DNA of 8,686 nt from an uncultured Roseburia sp. (GCA_934307185.1 CAKRCJ010000076.1:1-8686), one strand, 5' to 3'; shown: positions 1 to 6,987, counted from the first letter of the stretch. Program-made: numbers and translations. Notes: generated by a model not told the origin, from the sequence alone.

Positions 1-169
1 AAACTATATATAATGTATTGGGGGGTTTTTACGAGAATTATAATATCATACTCTCTCCCATAAGTGTTCACAAATGTCACAAAAAATCATATTTATTTTT
101 GTGCATATTGCACATAATATATTCCATTGGGTTATTTATGCCATAATTTCTGCGCTGCTTTTTATGGAT
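1..169. other. Intergenic sequence left of sigH, no gene seen
   Basis: This AT-rich stretch lies downstream of sigH and runs to the window edge. I see no coding region and no convincing intrinsic terminator. There is a small inverted repeat right after sigH (CCATAA at 141-146 with TTATGG at 162-167), but no T-run follows it on the minus strand. A second short one is GTGCA/TGCAC at 101-113. On the minus strand a TATAAT hexamer at 42-37 lies within TGATATTATAAT and could belong to a promoter for a gene beyond the left edge. It has no recognisable -35 box, so I do not call it. Confidence 0.5.
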
Positions 170-769
170 TTACGATTGAAAAACTTTTATCTTTGTCTTA
201 ATCCGCTGTAGGGCATTATCGATTGTCTTTGGGGATTTTCCCATTTTCTCTGCAATCTGCTGATAGTTTAGTCCCAAAAGATACTCATCTAACACCGCAC
301 ATTCCATTTTGCTTAAGCTTCCCCGTACTTTTCCGAGAAACTGTTCAAAGCTCTCCTGCTCAATCATCCTCTGCTCCGGGTTATCTGTGCGTTCCGACTC
401 TAAAAGCTCGGCTAAAGGCTGCCCCTCTTCACTTGTCTCTGAATAAAAGGACACATAGGAATTTAACGGAGCATGTTTTTTCCGGTTTGATGCCTCTACC
501 GCACTGTATATCTGGCGGGTGATACAAAGCTGGGCAAAGGAAAAAAAGGAAGCCTCTTTTTCTTCCTTAAAATCACGGATTGCTTTAAAAAGTCCTATCA
601 TTCCCTCCTGGATTAAATCATCCGTGTCCCCGCCAATCAAAAACATCGCATTCGCTTTTTTGCGGACAAGCGGTTTATATTTATCCAGCACAAAATCCAT
701 GATTTTTTCATCTCCCAGACGAAGCCTTTTTATCAACTCCTCATCACTAAGTTTTTGATATGTTTCCAC
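170..769 (-). CDS. sigH: RNA polymerase sigma factor of the SigH (Spo0H) type
   Basis: A 199-residue alternative sigma factor of the sigma-70 family. In Bacillus, SigH directs RNA polymerase to genes of the transition phase and early sporulation. Region 2 spans about residues 19-95 and contains DLIQEGMIGLFKAIRDF (51-67), the core-binding and -10-recognition segment typical of SigH. Region 4 is at about 145-195, with a helix-turn-helix around LNYQQIAEKMGKSPKTIDNA (167-186). Length is a little under the roughly 218 residues of B. subtilis SigH. The start is a GTG at 769-767, preceded by GGAG at 780-777 with a 7-nt spacer; no better ATG exists upstream. It lies 68 bp downstream of rlmB on the same strand, as in the conserved Firmicute cluster, although the rae1/yacP gene that separates them in B. 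subtilis is absent. In B. subtilis sigH also has its own promoter; I could not identify one here. A SigH-like factor with a purely vegetative role remains possible. Confidence 0.88.
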   Translation of the reverse strand: METYQKLSDEELIKRLRLGDEKIMDFVLDKYKPLVRKKANAMFLIGGDTDDLIQEGMIGLFKAIRDFKEEKEASFFSFAQLCITRQIYSAVEASNRKKHAPLNSYVSFYSETSEEGQPLAELLESERTDNPEQRMIEQESFEQFLGKVRGSLSKMECAVLDEYLLGLNYQQIAEKMGKSPKTIDNALQRIKTKIKVFQS

Positions 770-837
770 AAATCTTCTCCTACATAAGTCGTTTGAACTT
801 ATTTATCAATATTTCTGTTCCATCGAAAGCCTGACGC

Positions 838-1578
838 TTACTGCAGACGCTGTCTTACAATCTCATATGCCAGCACGCCTGCTGCAACTGATGCATTTAA
901 GGAATCAATATCCCCCTTCATCGGAATAGACGCAATAAAATCGCAGTTTTCTTTTACTAATTTGCTGACGCCCTCTCCCTCATTTCCAATCACAAGACCG
1001 ATTGGTCCTTTGAGGTTTAGCTGATACATCTCGGTTCCACCCATGTCAGCGCAGACAAACCACAGACCTTTTTCTTTTAACTCCTTAATTGTCGCAGTCA
1101 GGTTGGTAACTTTTGCAACCGGTGTATAATTAATCGCACCCGCAGAGGTCTTTGCAACGGTTGCGGTAAGTCCGACTGCCCTGCGTTTTGGAATAATGAC
1201 TCCGTGCGCACCCGCAAGATTGGCGGTACGGATAATGGCACCTAGGTTATGCGGGTCTTCAATATTATCCAAAAGAAAAATAAATGGCGGTTCGCCCTTC
1301 TCTTTTGCATTTTTTAAAATATCTTCCACCTCAGCGTACTCATAAGCTGCTGCTACCGCAATGACACCCTGATGTTTTTTTGTCTCGGAAATCTGATCTA
1401 AACGCTCTTTTTCCACAAAATTAATGATTGTATCATATTTTCTTGCTTCTCTTACAATAGTTCTTACCGGTCCATCCTGACAGCCATCTAAAACAAACAG
1501 TTTATCAATTGTCTTTCCTGAACGGAATGCCTCTAAAACAGCATTCCGTCCTTCTATTTTCAGTTCTTCGTATCCCAT
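838..1578 (-). CDS. rlmB: 23S rRNA 2'-O-ribose methyltransferase, TrmH/RlmB family
   Basis: A 246-residue SPOUT-class RNA methyltransferase. The family uses S-adenosylmethionine to methylate a ribose 2'-OH; RlmB of E. coli modifies G2251 in the peptidyl-transferase P loop of 23S rRNA. The N-terminal substrate-binding domain covers about residues 5-78. The knotted catalytic domain shows all three SpoU motifs: NLGAIIRT (111-118, with the conserved N and R), IGNEGEGV (197-204) and IPMKGDIDSLNASVAAGV (218-235). Length is normal for the family. The start is ATG at 1578. Its Shine-Dalgarno is weak: the clear purine tract AAAGGAAG lies about 30 nt upstream, but no in-frame start codon sits closer to it. 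It follows mrnC by about 57 bp on the same strand, so two 23S rRNA maturation enzymes are side by side. Whether the target is exactly G2251 or a neighbouring nucleotide cannot be read from sequence; the B. subtilis orthologue has been called both YacO and RlmB/TrmH. Confidence 0.92.
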   Translation of the reverse strand: MGYEELKIEGRNAVLEAFRSGKTIDKLFVLDGCQDGPVRTIVREARKYDTIINFVEKERLDQISETKKHQGVIAVAAAYEYAEVEDILKNAKEKGEPPFIFLLDNIEDPHNLGAIIRTANLAGAHGVIIPKRRAVGLTATVAKTSAGAINYTPVAKVTNLTATIKELKEKGLWFVCADMGGTEMYQLNLKGPIGLVIGNEGEGVSKLVKENCDFIASIPMKGDIDSLNASVAAGVLAYEIVRQRLQ

Positions 1579-1635
1579 AAATTTCTGACGTTCTGCCGAG
1601 TGCAGACACGCACTTCCTTTCTTTTTCTTCGTGTT

Positions 1636-2070
1636 TTACAATTTCAGTTTCAGTCCGTCTACACCTGCTTTTACCAGTTCTACAAGCCGTTCAAACTCAT
1701 CGCTTAAGTAAAGATATCCCATCAGTGCTTCAAATCCGGTCGCTTTTCTGTAGTCGGACATGGTTGCATTTTTTGCCATGGTAAATGATTTTGCATTTCT
1801 TCCGCGTCTATAAATATTTTCTTCTTCCTCTGTTAACATCGGTAGTAAAATCTCCATCATTTCTGCCTGTGTGTGTGCTTTTACAATCTGGCTGGTGCGC
1901 TTGTGCAGCTCGCTCGCCCTTGTGTTTCCTTTTGCGACAACGACAGAACGGATAACCAAATCAAATATTCCATCTCCGATATAAGCCAGTGTAAGCGGTG
2001 AATATGTCCGGATGTCTACGTCTGAAATATGAAATTGTTCTTTTAAATAGGAATCGATTCCTTTTTCCAT
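1636..2070 (-). CDS. mrnC: Mini-ribonuclease 3 (23S rRNA maturation)
   Basis: A 144-residue RNase III-like endonuclease that has the catalytic domain but no double-stranded RNA-binding domain. In B. subtilis MrnC cuts the 23S rRNA precursor at both ends of its processing stalk, acting as a dimer. The RNase III signature appears as LTLAYIGDGIFDLVIR (residues 27-42 here), with the metal-binding Asp in GDGIFD. The second acidic site lies in TGFEALMGYLYL near the C-terminal third. The protein ends at KLKL without any extra domain, as expected. Two adjacent ATG codons are possible (2073 and 2070). AGGAG at 2081-2077 sits only 3 nt from the first but 6 nt from the second, so I choose 2070. It starts 30 bp downstream of the cysS stop and continues the cysE-cysS-mrnC-rlmB order known from Bacillus. 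Confidence 0.92.
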   Translation of the reverse strand: MEKGIDSYLKEQFHISDVDIRTYSPLTLAYIGDGIFDLVIRSVVVAKGNTRASELHKRTSQIVKAHTQAEMMEILLPMLTEEEENIYRRGRNAKSFTMAKNATMSDYRKATGFEALMGYLYLSDEFERLVELVKAGVDGLKLKL

Positions 2071-2100
2071 CATTTTCTCCTGTCCGAAATGTGACTTTGC

Positions 2101-3519
2101 TTATGCTTTATGCCATACCACACCTTCACGGGTGTCTTTAATGACAATTCCTTTTGCCAAAAGCTCGTCACGGATTGCATCTGCTTTTGCAAAATCTTTT
2201 TCTTTTTTGGCAGCCTTGCGCTCCTCAATTTTTGCAAGAACAAAGCTTTCAAGCTCTGCATCTACTCCTTCTGTTGTCTCCGTGCTTTTTGCCTCGGAAA
2301 GATTTAAAGAAAGCACTTTGTCGAAATCCTTGATTAACTCATATTTTGTAATGTCGTTTGTATCTGCTTTTAAAAGATCATATAAAACCGTGATTGCCAT
2401 GGACGTATTCAAGTCATTTGAAATGGCATCTACAAATTTTGCCTTATATTCCTCAAAGGCTGCCTTATCCACTTCACCTTCTTTTTTCAAGCCGGCAATA
2501 CGTTTGATTAACTTATTGTAGGCTGCTTTTGTATTATCCATGATTTCATAGGAAAACTCTAATGGTTTTCTGTAATGGGACTGTAAGCAGAACATGCGAT
2601 ATACAATCGGGTCATAGCCTTTTTCCTGTAATAGGGAAACGGTTAAAAAATCTCCTTTGGACTTGCTCATTTTTCCGGATTTATCATTTAAGTGCTGTAC
2701 ATGGAACCAGTAATTGCACCATTTATGTCCCAGATAGCTTTCAGACTGTGCAATTTCATTTGTGTGATGTGGAAAAATATTATCCACACCACCGCAGTGA
2801 ATATCCATATATTCGCCTAGATGCTTAATGCTGATGCAGGAGCACTCAATATGCCAGCCCGGATAACCGACACCCCATGGACTTTCCCATTTTAATGCCT
2901 GGTCTTCAAATTTTGACTTGGTAAACCAGAGAACGAAATCATTTTTGTTCTTTTTGTTTGTATCTTCATCTACATCATCACGCACACCAACTAAGGTTTC
3001 AAGCTCTGCCTGTGTGGAAAAAACATGGTAGTTTTCAAGCTTTGAAGTATCAAAATAAATGTTACCTCCTGCCTGATATGCATAACCTTTTTCCAATAAG
3101 CCCTCAATCATTTTGATAAATTCCGGAATGCAGTTTGTGGCAGGCTCGACAACGTCCGGTGTCTTGATGTTTAACTTTCTGCAGTCCTCAAAAAATGCAT
3201 CGGTATAAAATTTTGCAATTTCCATTACTGTCTTGTGCTCACGTTTTGCACCTTTTAACATCTTATCTTCGCCAGTGTCTGCATCAGATGCCAGATGTCC
3301 TACATCCGTAATATTCATGACACGTTTCACATCATAACCGACATAACGCAGTGCTTTTTCTAACACATCTTCCATAATGTAGCTTCTTAAATTTCCGATA
3401 TGCGCATAATGATATACGGTCGGTCCACAGGTGTACATGGCAATTTTTCCATCTTCATGCGGAATGACTGTCTCTACTTTTTTGGTGAGTGTATTGTAAA
3501 ATTTAAAATTATTCTCCAT
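2101..3519 (-). CDS. cysS: Cysteinyl-tRNA synthetase
   Basis: A 472-residue class I aminoacyl-tRNA synthetase that charges tRNA-Cys with cysteine in the cytoplasm. The HIGH motif is the usual CysRS variant HIGN (40-43) in PTVYHYAHIGN. The KMSKS motif is exact (283-287). Candidate zinc ligands C31, C226, H251 and E255 have the same spacing in the last three as C209/H234/E238 of the E. coli enzyme, so the cysteine-discriminating zinc site looks intact. WHIECSCIS (222-230) and FPHHTNEIAQS (249-259) are family hallmarks. The C-terminal half forms the helical anticodon-binding part, ending with ADAIRDELLAKGIVIKDT (447-464). Length matches the family. The ATG at 3519 has GGAG 7 nt upstream. It lies 72 bp after cysE and is probably co-transcribed with it under the T-box, although a stem-loop sits in the gap. 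Confidence 0.97.
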   Translation of the reverse strand: MENNFKFYNTLTKKVETVIPHEDGKIAMYTCGPTVYHYAHIGNLRSYIMEDVLEKALRYVGYDVKRVMNITDVGHLASDADTGEDKMLKGAKREHKTVMEIAKFYTDAFFEDCRKLNIKTPDVVEPATNCIPEFIKMIEGLLEKGYAYQAGGNIYFDTSKLENYHVFSTQAELETLVGVRDDVDEDTNKKNKNDFVLWFTKSKFEDQALKWESPWGVGYPGWHIECSCISIKHLGEYMDIHCGGVDNIFPHHTNEIAQSESYLGHKWCNYWFHVQHLNDKSGKMSKSKGDFLTVSLLQEKGYDPIVYRMFCLQSHYRKPLEFSYEIMDNTKAAYNKLIKRIAGLKKEGEVDKAAFEEYKAKFVDAISNDLNTSMAITVLYDLLKADTNDITKYELIKDFDKVLSLNLSEAKSTETTEGVDAELESFVLAKIEERKAAKKEKDFAKADAIRDELLAKGIVIKDTREGVVWHKA

Positions 3520-3562
3520 TTGTATTCTCCATTTCTTTTCTATTTTTAAGTTACCATTTTAC

Positions 3563-3586
3563 TGTATCATCTGCATAAATGATACA
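3563..3586 (-). other. Perfect 8-bp stem-loop between cysE and cysS
   Basis: TGTATCAT (3563-3570) and ATGATACA (3579-3586) are exact inverted repeats around an 8-nt loop, just 5 nt after the cysE stop codon. On the transcribed minus strand no T-run follows, so it is not a normal intrinsic terminator. It could be an RNA stability or processing element, or a weak attenuator that adjusts cysS relative to cysE. The structure is seen; the function is inference. Confidence 0.5.
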
Positions 3587-3591
3587 ATGCA

Positions 3592-4269
3592 TTAGTTTTG
3601 GTTCATTTTTTTGTCTACTTCTTTTAACTGACGTTCCAAATCGATTACACGGTTTACAAGTTCTACATTCTCCCGCTGTAATATGGTAATGTCTTCCTTG
3701 ACCGGATCCGGCAGGTGGCACTGGTCCATATCGCTGCGCGGAATTTTTACATTGTCACGCTTTACAATCCGCCCCGGAACTCCGACCACGGTACAGTTTG
3801 GCGGAACTTCTTCTAAAACCACGCTTCCGGCGCCGATTTTTGAATTTTCCCCTACTGTGAAGGAGCCTATAATTTTTGCCCCCGCACTTATCATAACGTT
3901 ATCCCCTATTGTCGGATGACGCTTGCCCGTCTCTTTTCCGGTACCGCCTAATGTAACGCCCTGATATAAGGTAACGTTATCCCCGACAATTGCAGTCTCT
4001 CCAATGATAACTCCACTGCCATGGTCAATGAAAAATCCCTTGCCAATCGTCGCACCCGGGTGAATTTCTATTCCTGTTTTTCTTGCTGCACGCTGGGATA
4101 AAAATCTTGCCCAGAAATAATGTCCTTTTAAGTACAGCTTATGCGCACGTCTGTAACTAAGCATAACACGAAAGCTCGGATAAAGCAAAACTTCCATCGG
4201 AGATTTTATCGCCGGGTCGCGTTCTTTTATCACTTGAAATTCTTCTTTGATATGACCTATCACTCCCAT
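3592..4269 (-). CDS. cysE: Serine O-acetyltransferase
   Basis: A 225-residue enzyme that transfers acetyl from acetyl-CoA to serine, giving O-acetylserine, the direct precursor of cysteine. An N-terminal helical part (about 1-65) leads into a left-handed beta-helix of hexapeptide repeats (about 68-165). The catalytic Asp-His pair is seen in IDHGSGVIIGE (D82, H83) and the second histidine in KRHPTIGD (H118). LGGTGKETGKRHP is the acetyl-CoA-binding loop. The C-terminal segment (about 190-222) is rich in charged and leucine residues and looks like a coiled coil. A longer reading would start at a TTG at 4296, but AGGGGG at 4280-4275 lies 5 nt before the ATG at 4269, and the TTG falls just after the terminator T-run, so the ATG is preferred. 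It is the first gene after a cysteine T-box and heads the cysE-cysS-mrnC-rlmB-sigH series. No cysK is in the window. Confidence 0.95.
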   Translation of the reverse strand: MGVIGHIKEEFQVIKERDPAIKSPMEVLLYPSFRVMLSYRRAHKLYLKGHYFWARFLSQRAARKTGIEIHPGATIGKGFFIDHGSGVIIGETAIVGDNVTLYQGVTLGGTGKETGKRHPTIGDNVMISAGAKIIGSFTVGENSKIGAGSVVLEEVPPNCTVVGVPGRIVKRDNVKIPRSDMDQCHLPDPVKEDITILQRENVELVNRVIDLERQLKEVDKKMNQN

Positions 4270-4274
4270 GTTTT

Positions 4275-4280
4275 CCCCCT
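4275..4280 (-). promoter_or_regulatory. Shine-Dalgarno that fixes the cysE start
   Basis: The minus strand reads AGGGGG at 4280-4275, followed by AAAAC and then ATG at 4269-4267. This strong site, 5 nt from the ATG, supports the shorter cysE product over the TTG 27 nt upstream. Confidence 0.8.
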
Positions 4281-4298
4281 GTTTATTTTCTATCAATT

Positions 4299-4338
4299 AA
4301 AAAAGGATTATTCCATCCCGTAAGAGACGAAATAATCC
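4299..4338 (-). terminator. T-box-controlled intrinsic terminator
   Basis: On the minus strand GGATTATT (4338-4331) pairs with AATAATCC (4312-4305), extendable by two pairs including one G-T wobble, and is followed by six T (4304-4299). This is a complete Rho-independent terminator. Its 5' arm overlaps the end of the conserved T-box sequence, so it and the antiterminator are mutually exclusive. It lies about 30 nt before the cysE ATG. Confidence 0.92.
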
Positions 4339-4586
4339 GCGGTTCCACTCTCATAAAAATCTATTGATTTTCACTCAAAACACGTAACGTGTGTGACCCG
4401 GACCAGAATACTAAAATCTGACACAACAGACTTTTTTCCTCTGATCAGCTCCCGGAGGCACTTCGTGAATTCTCTTTCGCAAGACTGCTCTCAGCCGGTG
4501 ACAGTCCCTCTCTTTGCGCTGCCCGAATTCCTACTCTTTCCGTTCATCACCTTGTTATTCATTTATCCGGAACAAATTTTTATTCC
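4299..4586 (-). promoter_or_regulatory. Cysteine-specific T-box leader of the cysE operon
   Basis: A T-box is a leader RNA that senses the charging state of one tRNA. Uncharged tRNA stabilises an antiterminator and transcription continues. The conserved T-box core reads AGAGTGGAACCGCGG at 4351-4337 on the minus strand, directly before the terminator. Upstream, Stem I features are visible: an AGAGTAGGAATTC segment, a self-complementary GAATTC pair closing the arm, an AGAGAGGG stretch, and a distal loop around CGGCTGAGAGCAG. On the 3' side of Stem I the specifier region reads GAAG-TGC-CTCC, with TGC at 4460-4458, a cysteine codon. The CCTCCGGGAGCTGA that follows is typical of these leaders. Cysteine specificity fits both downstream genes, cysE (makes the precursor) and cysS (charges the tRNA). 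The 5' end is inferred from the promoter. Confidence 0.93.
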
Positions 4587-4592
4587 TAATAT

Positions 4593-4621
4593 AGTGTATG
4601 CAGTTTCCTCTATTTTGTCAA
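4593..4621 (-). promoter_or_regulatory. Sigma-A-type promoter of the T-box/cysE operon
   Basis: A perfect -35 box TTGACA is read on the minus strand at 4621-4616. After a 17-nt spacer comes TACACT at 4598-4593, a moderate -10 box (4 of 6 matches). Transcription would start near 4586, just before the T-box Stem I. The Argonaute stop codon lies only 56 bp upstream of the -35 box, so the accessory genes abut this promoter. Confidence 0.75.
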
Positions 4622-4651
4622 GGAAATTTGACTATTCCGCAGCCACCTATG

Positions 4652-4677
4652 AAATCATTTTATAGAACATATGATTT
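4652..4677 (-). other. Inverted repeat at the ago 3' end, doubtful terminator
   Basis: AAATCAT (4652-4658) and ATGATTT (4671-4677) form a 7-bp inverted repeat overlapping the ago stop codon. On the minus strand it is followed by CATAGG, not by a T-run, so it is at best a weak terminator. No other candidate lies between ago and the cysE promoter. Confidence 0.35.
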
Positions 4678-6899
4678 TACAAGAAAAATAGCCTATCATC
4701 CACTTTTCCTTCTGGCACAAAATCTCTATTTTTACATATTTTATCTGCATATCCAGTTGTAATTGGCAACCTCATTTTATGTGTTGAACCCACATGTAAT
4801 TGTGACAAATATAGAATCTGTGTAAGAATATGTGCCATGGAAATATCACCACATTTCTTCTCAATTAATATCGGATTAGGTGAACCCTTTTTATTTTTCA
4901 TATCTGTGGTAATCAGATAACCCATATTATTGTTATAAACACAGTATCCCATTGGAGGATTCGTAACTTTATCATCCTGCAATAATATAAGTTTTGAACT
5001 AATATTCTTTCTGACTTCAATAATAGTATACTTGATCCCCTTCGCCCTAAAATAATTCTTATACCAATCATCATTTTCATTACTGAACCCATCTCTATGG
5101 ATAACCACATTCTTTGGCATCTCTCCGAATTTGTCTTCATAAGAAAAAATCACCTGATCAAATATATCCTGCAATATTCTTGTTGTTATCTTTTCTCCTT
5201 GCTGTGGAGTCGTAGGTTTATAGAACCCAAGCAGCCTGCCATACTTATCGAAAACTACAGAACAGGCCGGATAATGAATCCCTTTTGCAACTGTCGCAAC
5301 GTCAAGACCAACAAAGCAATCTACATTTCCGGGCATATCTTTTACAATCCATGGAACGCCTCCAGTTTTTCCAAGAATTCCAAGGATAATATTATGAAGG
5401 TAATACTTTGATTTATTGCCTTCTGCTTTTCCTCTTGCAAATAATTCGGCTGTTTTCATGCTTATCATCTGCGATGGAATATTTGCTTTTGCCCATATTG
5501 TCTTAAACGGATTATATGGTCCATCCTCATCAACACCGTCTGGAATAAGTGCAATCACTATGTCTATCCCATCAACCTTCTGCAATCTGTTGGCAGCTCT
5601 CTTATAATCCGTTAAATCTCCAATTTCGTATTCTTCTCTAATCATTGGCTCTGCCTGTATATCAAGTAATTCTTCTATTATGTACTTATCTCTTTCCCCA
5701 TGATACTTACCGAGCTTTGCAAATGAATAAATTTCATTGACAATTGCCTTCATTTTTTCAAAAGTATTCTTAGGGTAAATGTAGCCAATCCTTATTTTTC
5801 TATCTGTCTTTCGATAAAATCCATAATTAAACACTTGAAATTCCTTGCCACATTCAATGACTTTATCCTTACCACAAATTAATTTAGGCAATGGAACCTT
5901 CCCTTTTGTATATCCTATTTCTTCAACTGTGCATGTTTCTGTATTAAATTCCAAATCGTCTAAATCAGAAAGAGTACCTATGTCTTTTATAAAATCTATA
6001 TCTAATTCCAATCTGGTTTGCATATCTCTTTTAACATACGAGTCTATCCGAAGTGAAAACGAAGGATCTATCTGTCCCACTTTTTCTCTTGTAAGTACAG
6101 GTTTCAAAGCCTGTGGATAGTATGGATATGATTTACCAGGTTGCAATTCTACTTTAACCACTTTTGTATCATCAGGAATTTTTTCAACCCTATACCCTTC
6201 TTTACGCTCAATATAGTATGACTTAAGGTTATCAGCAAAATCAAGTTTATCTGTAACTGTAAAATCACAAATCTCAGTTAATATACCTGTCTGATTGTTT
6301 TTCGCCCAATCATTTTTCACTTCCATCCCGATAGGATCAACACCTCTTATTAAATAATCATTTACTGTAAGATTAGAAGTAAACACACTTCCGGTATCGA
6401 GTCTAAGATATGCCTTTCCATTATCTAATATTTCAACCCAGAAATTATATTTTCTTTCAAGGCTTATTTCTTTATTCTCTGATGTAAATGTCTGAAACCC
6501 TTGGTTTGTCATAATCCATTTACTTGTAATGTTACTCTTGCATGAATATTTCCTATACTTATCAAATATCATTACTTTCGACAAATTTTGTGTAATTAAA
6601 TATTTGATTAACTCACAATAAATCTTTCTATTACTTAGAACTGGTAATTCTTGAAGTCCTTCATATTCAATGCTGAAATCAGCATTTGGAACATTTCCTT
6701 CAATTTTCTCAATAGTATAAATTCTCTTTCCATCCTCAAATACCCCGACGTGATAATAATTTCTAAGTTTCCATGCAGCACCCCTTATAATAGAAAATGC
6801 ATTATCAATCTTCTGTGTATGTAACTGATATACATGTAAGCACGTTTCTTTGACAATATCTTTAGAACAAAACACTTCCATACGTAAATCCTTTTCCAT
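4677..6899 (-). CDS. Long prokaryotic Argonaute, predicted catalytically active
   Basis: A 740-residue guide-dependent nuclease of the long pAgo class, probably cytoplasmic. Relatives use a short 5'-phosphorylated guide to cut complementary DNA and can act against plasmids and phages. From the N-terminus: N domain (about 1-105), a PAZ-like region (about 155-275, with KSYPYYPQALKPV), MID (about 370-510) and PIWI (about 515-740). The MID pocket shows Y462, K466, Q477 and K511 (in LGKTGG), fitting the YK-type 5'-phosphate site. PIWI carries a full DEDD set: D533 in GLDVA, E569 in QQGEKI, D603 in HRDG, D719 in GYADK. The gaps of 36, 70 and 186 residues from the first Asp equal those I recall for CbAgo of Clostridium butyricum (D541/E577/D611/D727, 748 residues). 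A longer reading would begin at TTG 6911, but that codon overlaps the Shine-Dalgarno, so ATG 6899 is chosen. No partner nuclease, helicase, Sir2 or TIR gene is adjacent. DNA rather than RNA targeting is inferred from the family. Confidence 0.93.
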   Translation of the reverse strand: MEKDLRMEVFCSKDIVKETCLHVYQLHTQKIDNAFSIIRGAAWKLRNYYHVGVFEDGKRIYTIEKIEGNVPNADFSIEYEGLQELPVLSNRKIYCELIKYLITQNLSKVMIFDKYRKYSCKSNITSKWIMTNQGFQTFTSENKEISLERKYNFWVEILDNGKAYLRLDTGSVFTSNLTVNDYLIRGVDPIGMEVKNDWAKNNQTGILTEICDFTVTDKLDFADNLKSYYIERKEGYRVEKIPDDTKVVKVELQPGKSYPYYPQALKPVLTREKVGQIDPSFSLRIDSYVKRDMQTRLELDIDFIKDIGTLSDLDDLEFNTETCTVEEIGYTKGKVPLPKLICGKDKVIECGKEFQVFNYGFYRKTDRKIRIGYIYPKNTFEKMKAIVNEIYSFAKLGKYHGERDKYIIEELLDIQAEPMIREEYEIGDLTDYKRAANRLQKVDGIDIVIALIPDGVDEDGPYNPFKTIWAKANIPSQMISMKTAELFARGKAEGNKSKYYLHNIILGILGKTGGVPWIVKDMPGNVDCFVGLDVATVAKGIHYPACSVVFDKYGRLLGFYKPTTPQQGEKITTRILQDIFDQVIFSYEDKFGEMPKNVVIHRDGFSNENDDWYKNYFRAKGIKYTIIEVRKNISSKLILLQDDKVTNPPMGYCVYNNNMGYLITTDMKNKKGSPNPILIEKKCGDISMAHILTQILYLSQLHVGSTHKMRLPITTGYADKICKNRDFVPEGKVDDRLFFL

Positions 6900-6904
6900 T
6901 TGAA

Positions 6905-6909
6905 CCTCC
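6905..6909 (-). promoter_or_regulatory. Shine-Dalgarno that fixes the ago start
   Basis: GGAGG is read on the minus strand at 6909-6905, then TTCAA and ATG at 6899-6897. The in-frame TTG at 6911 overlaps this site and cannot use it, so the ATG four codons downstream is the likely start. Confidence 0.85.
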
Positions 6910-6961
6910 AACTATATATGCTTGTATATAATATTTCCATGATAACTTAATTTTACGATAT

Positions 6962-6987
6962 CACCAGTCGCACTAATGCGACCGGTG
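6962..6987. promoter_or_regulatory. Interrupted palindrome upstream of ago, candidate operator
   Basis: CACC-A-GTCGCA (6962-6972) and TGCGAC-C-GGTG (6977-6987) are inverted repeats with 10 of 11 pairs matching around the spacer CTAA. The sequence is much more GC-rich than its surroundings. It lies about 63 bp upstream of the ago ATG and downstream of the regulator's terminator, a natural place for the neighbouring WYL protein to bind. The best -10-like sequences for ago (TATATA at 6930-6925 or TATTAT at 6933-6928) lack a good -35 box. The palindrome would then centre near -57, a position more usual for an activator than for a repressor. The symmetry is seen; the binding and direction of control are inferred. 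Confidence 0.55.

Noticed and set aside
37..48. TGATATTATAAT on the minus strand as a promoter for a gene beyond the left edge
   Set aside because: The -10 box is good but no -35 hexamer lies at normal spacing and the target gene is outside the window.
141..167. CCATAA/TTATGG inverted repeat after sigH as its terminator
   Set aside because: The stem is only 6 bp and no T-run follows on the minus strand.
223..758. Plus-strand open frames opposite sigH
   Set aside because: Both are antisense to a well-supported sigma factor and show no domain features.
2132..2521. Plus-strand open frame of 129 codons opposite cysS
   Set aside because: It is fully antisense to a clear cysS gene, is serine-rich and low in complexity, and has no ribosome binding site; a codon-bias shadow.
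4393..4665. Open frame of 90 codons on the plus strand
   Set aside because: It lies antisense over the T-box leader and cysE promoter, has no Shine-Dalgarno and resembles no known family.
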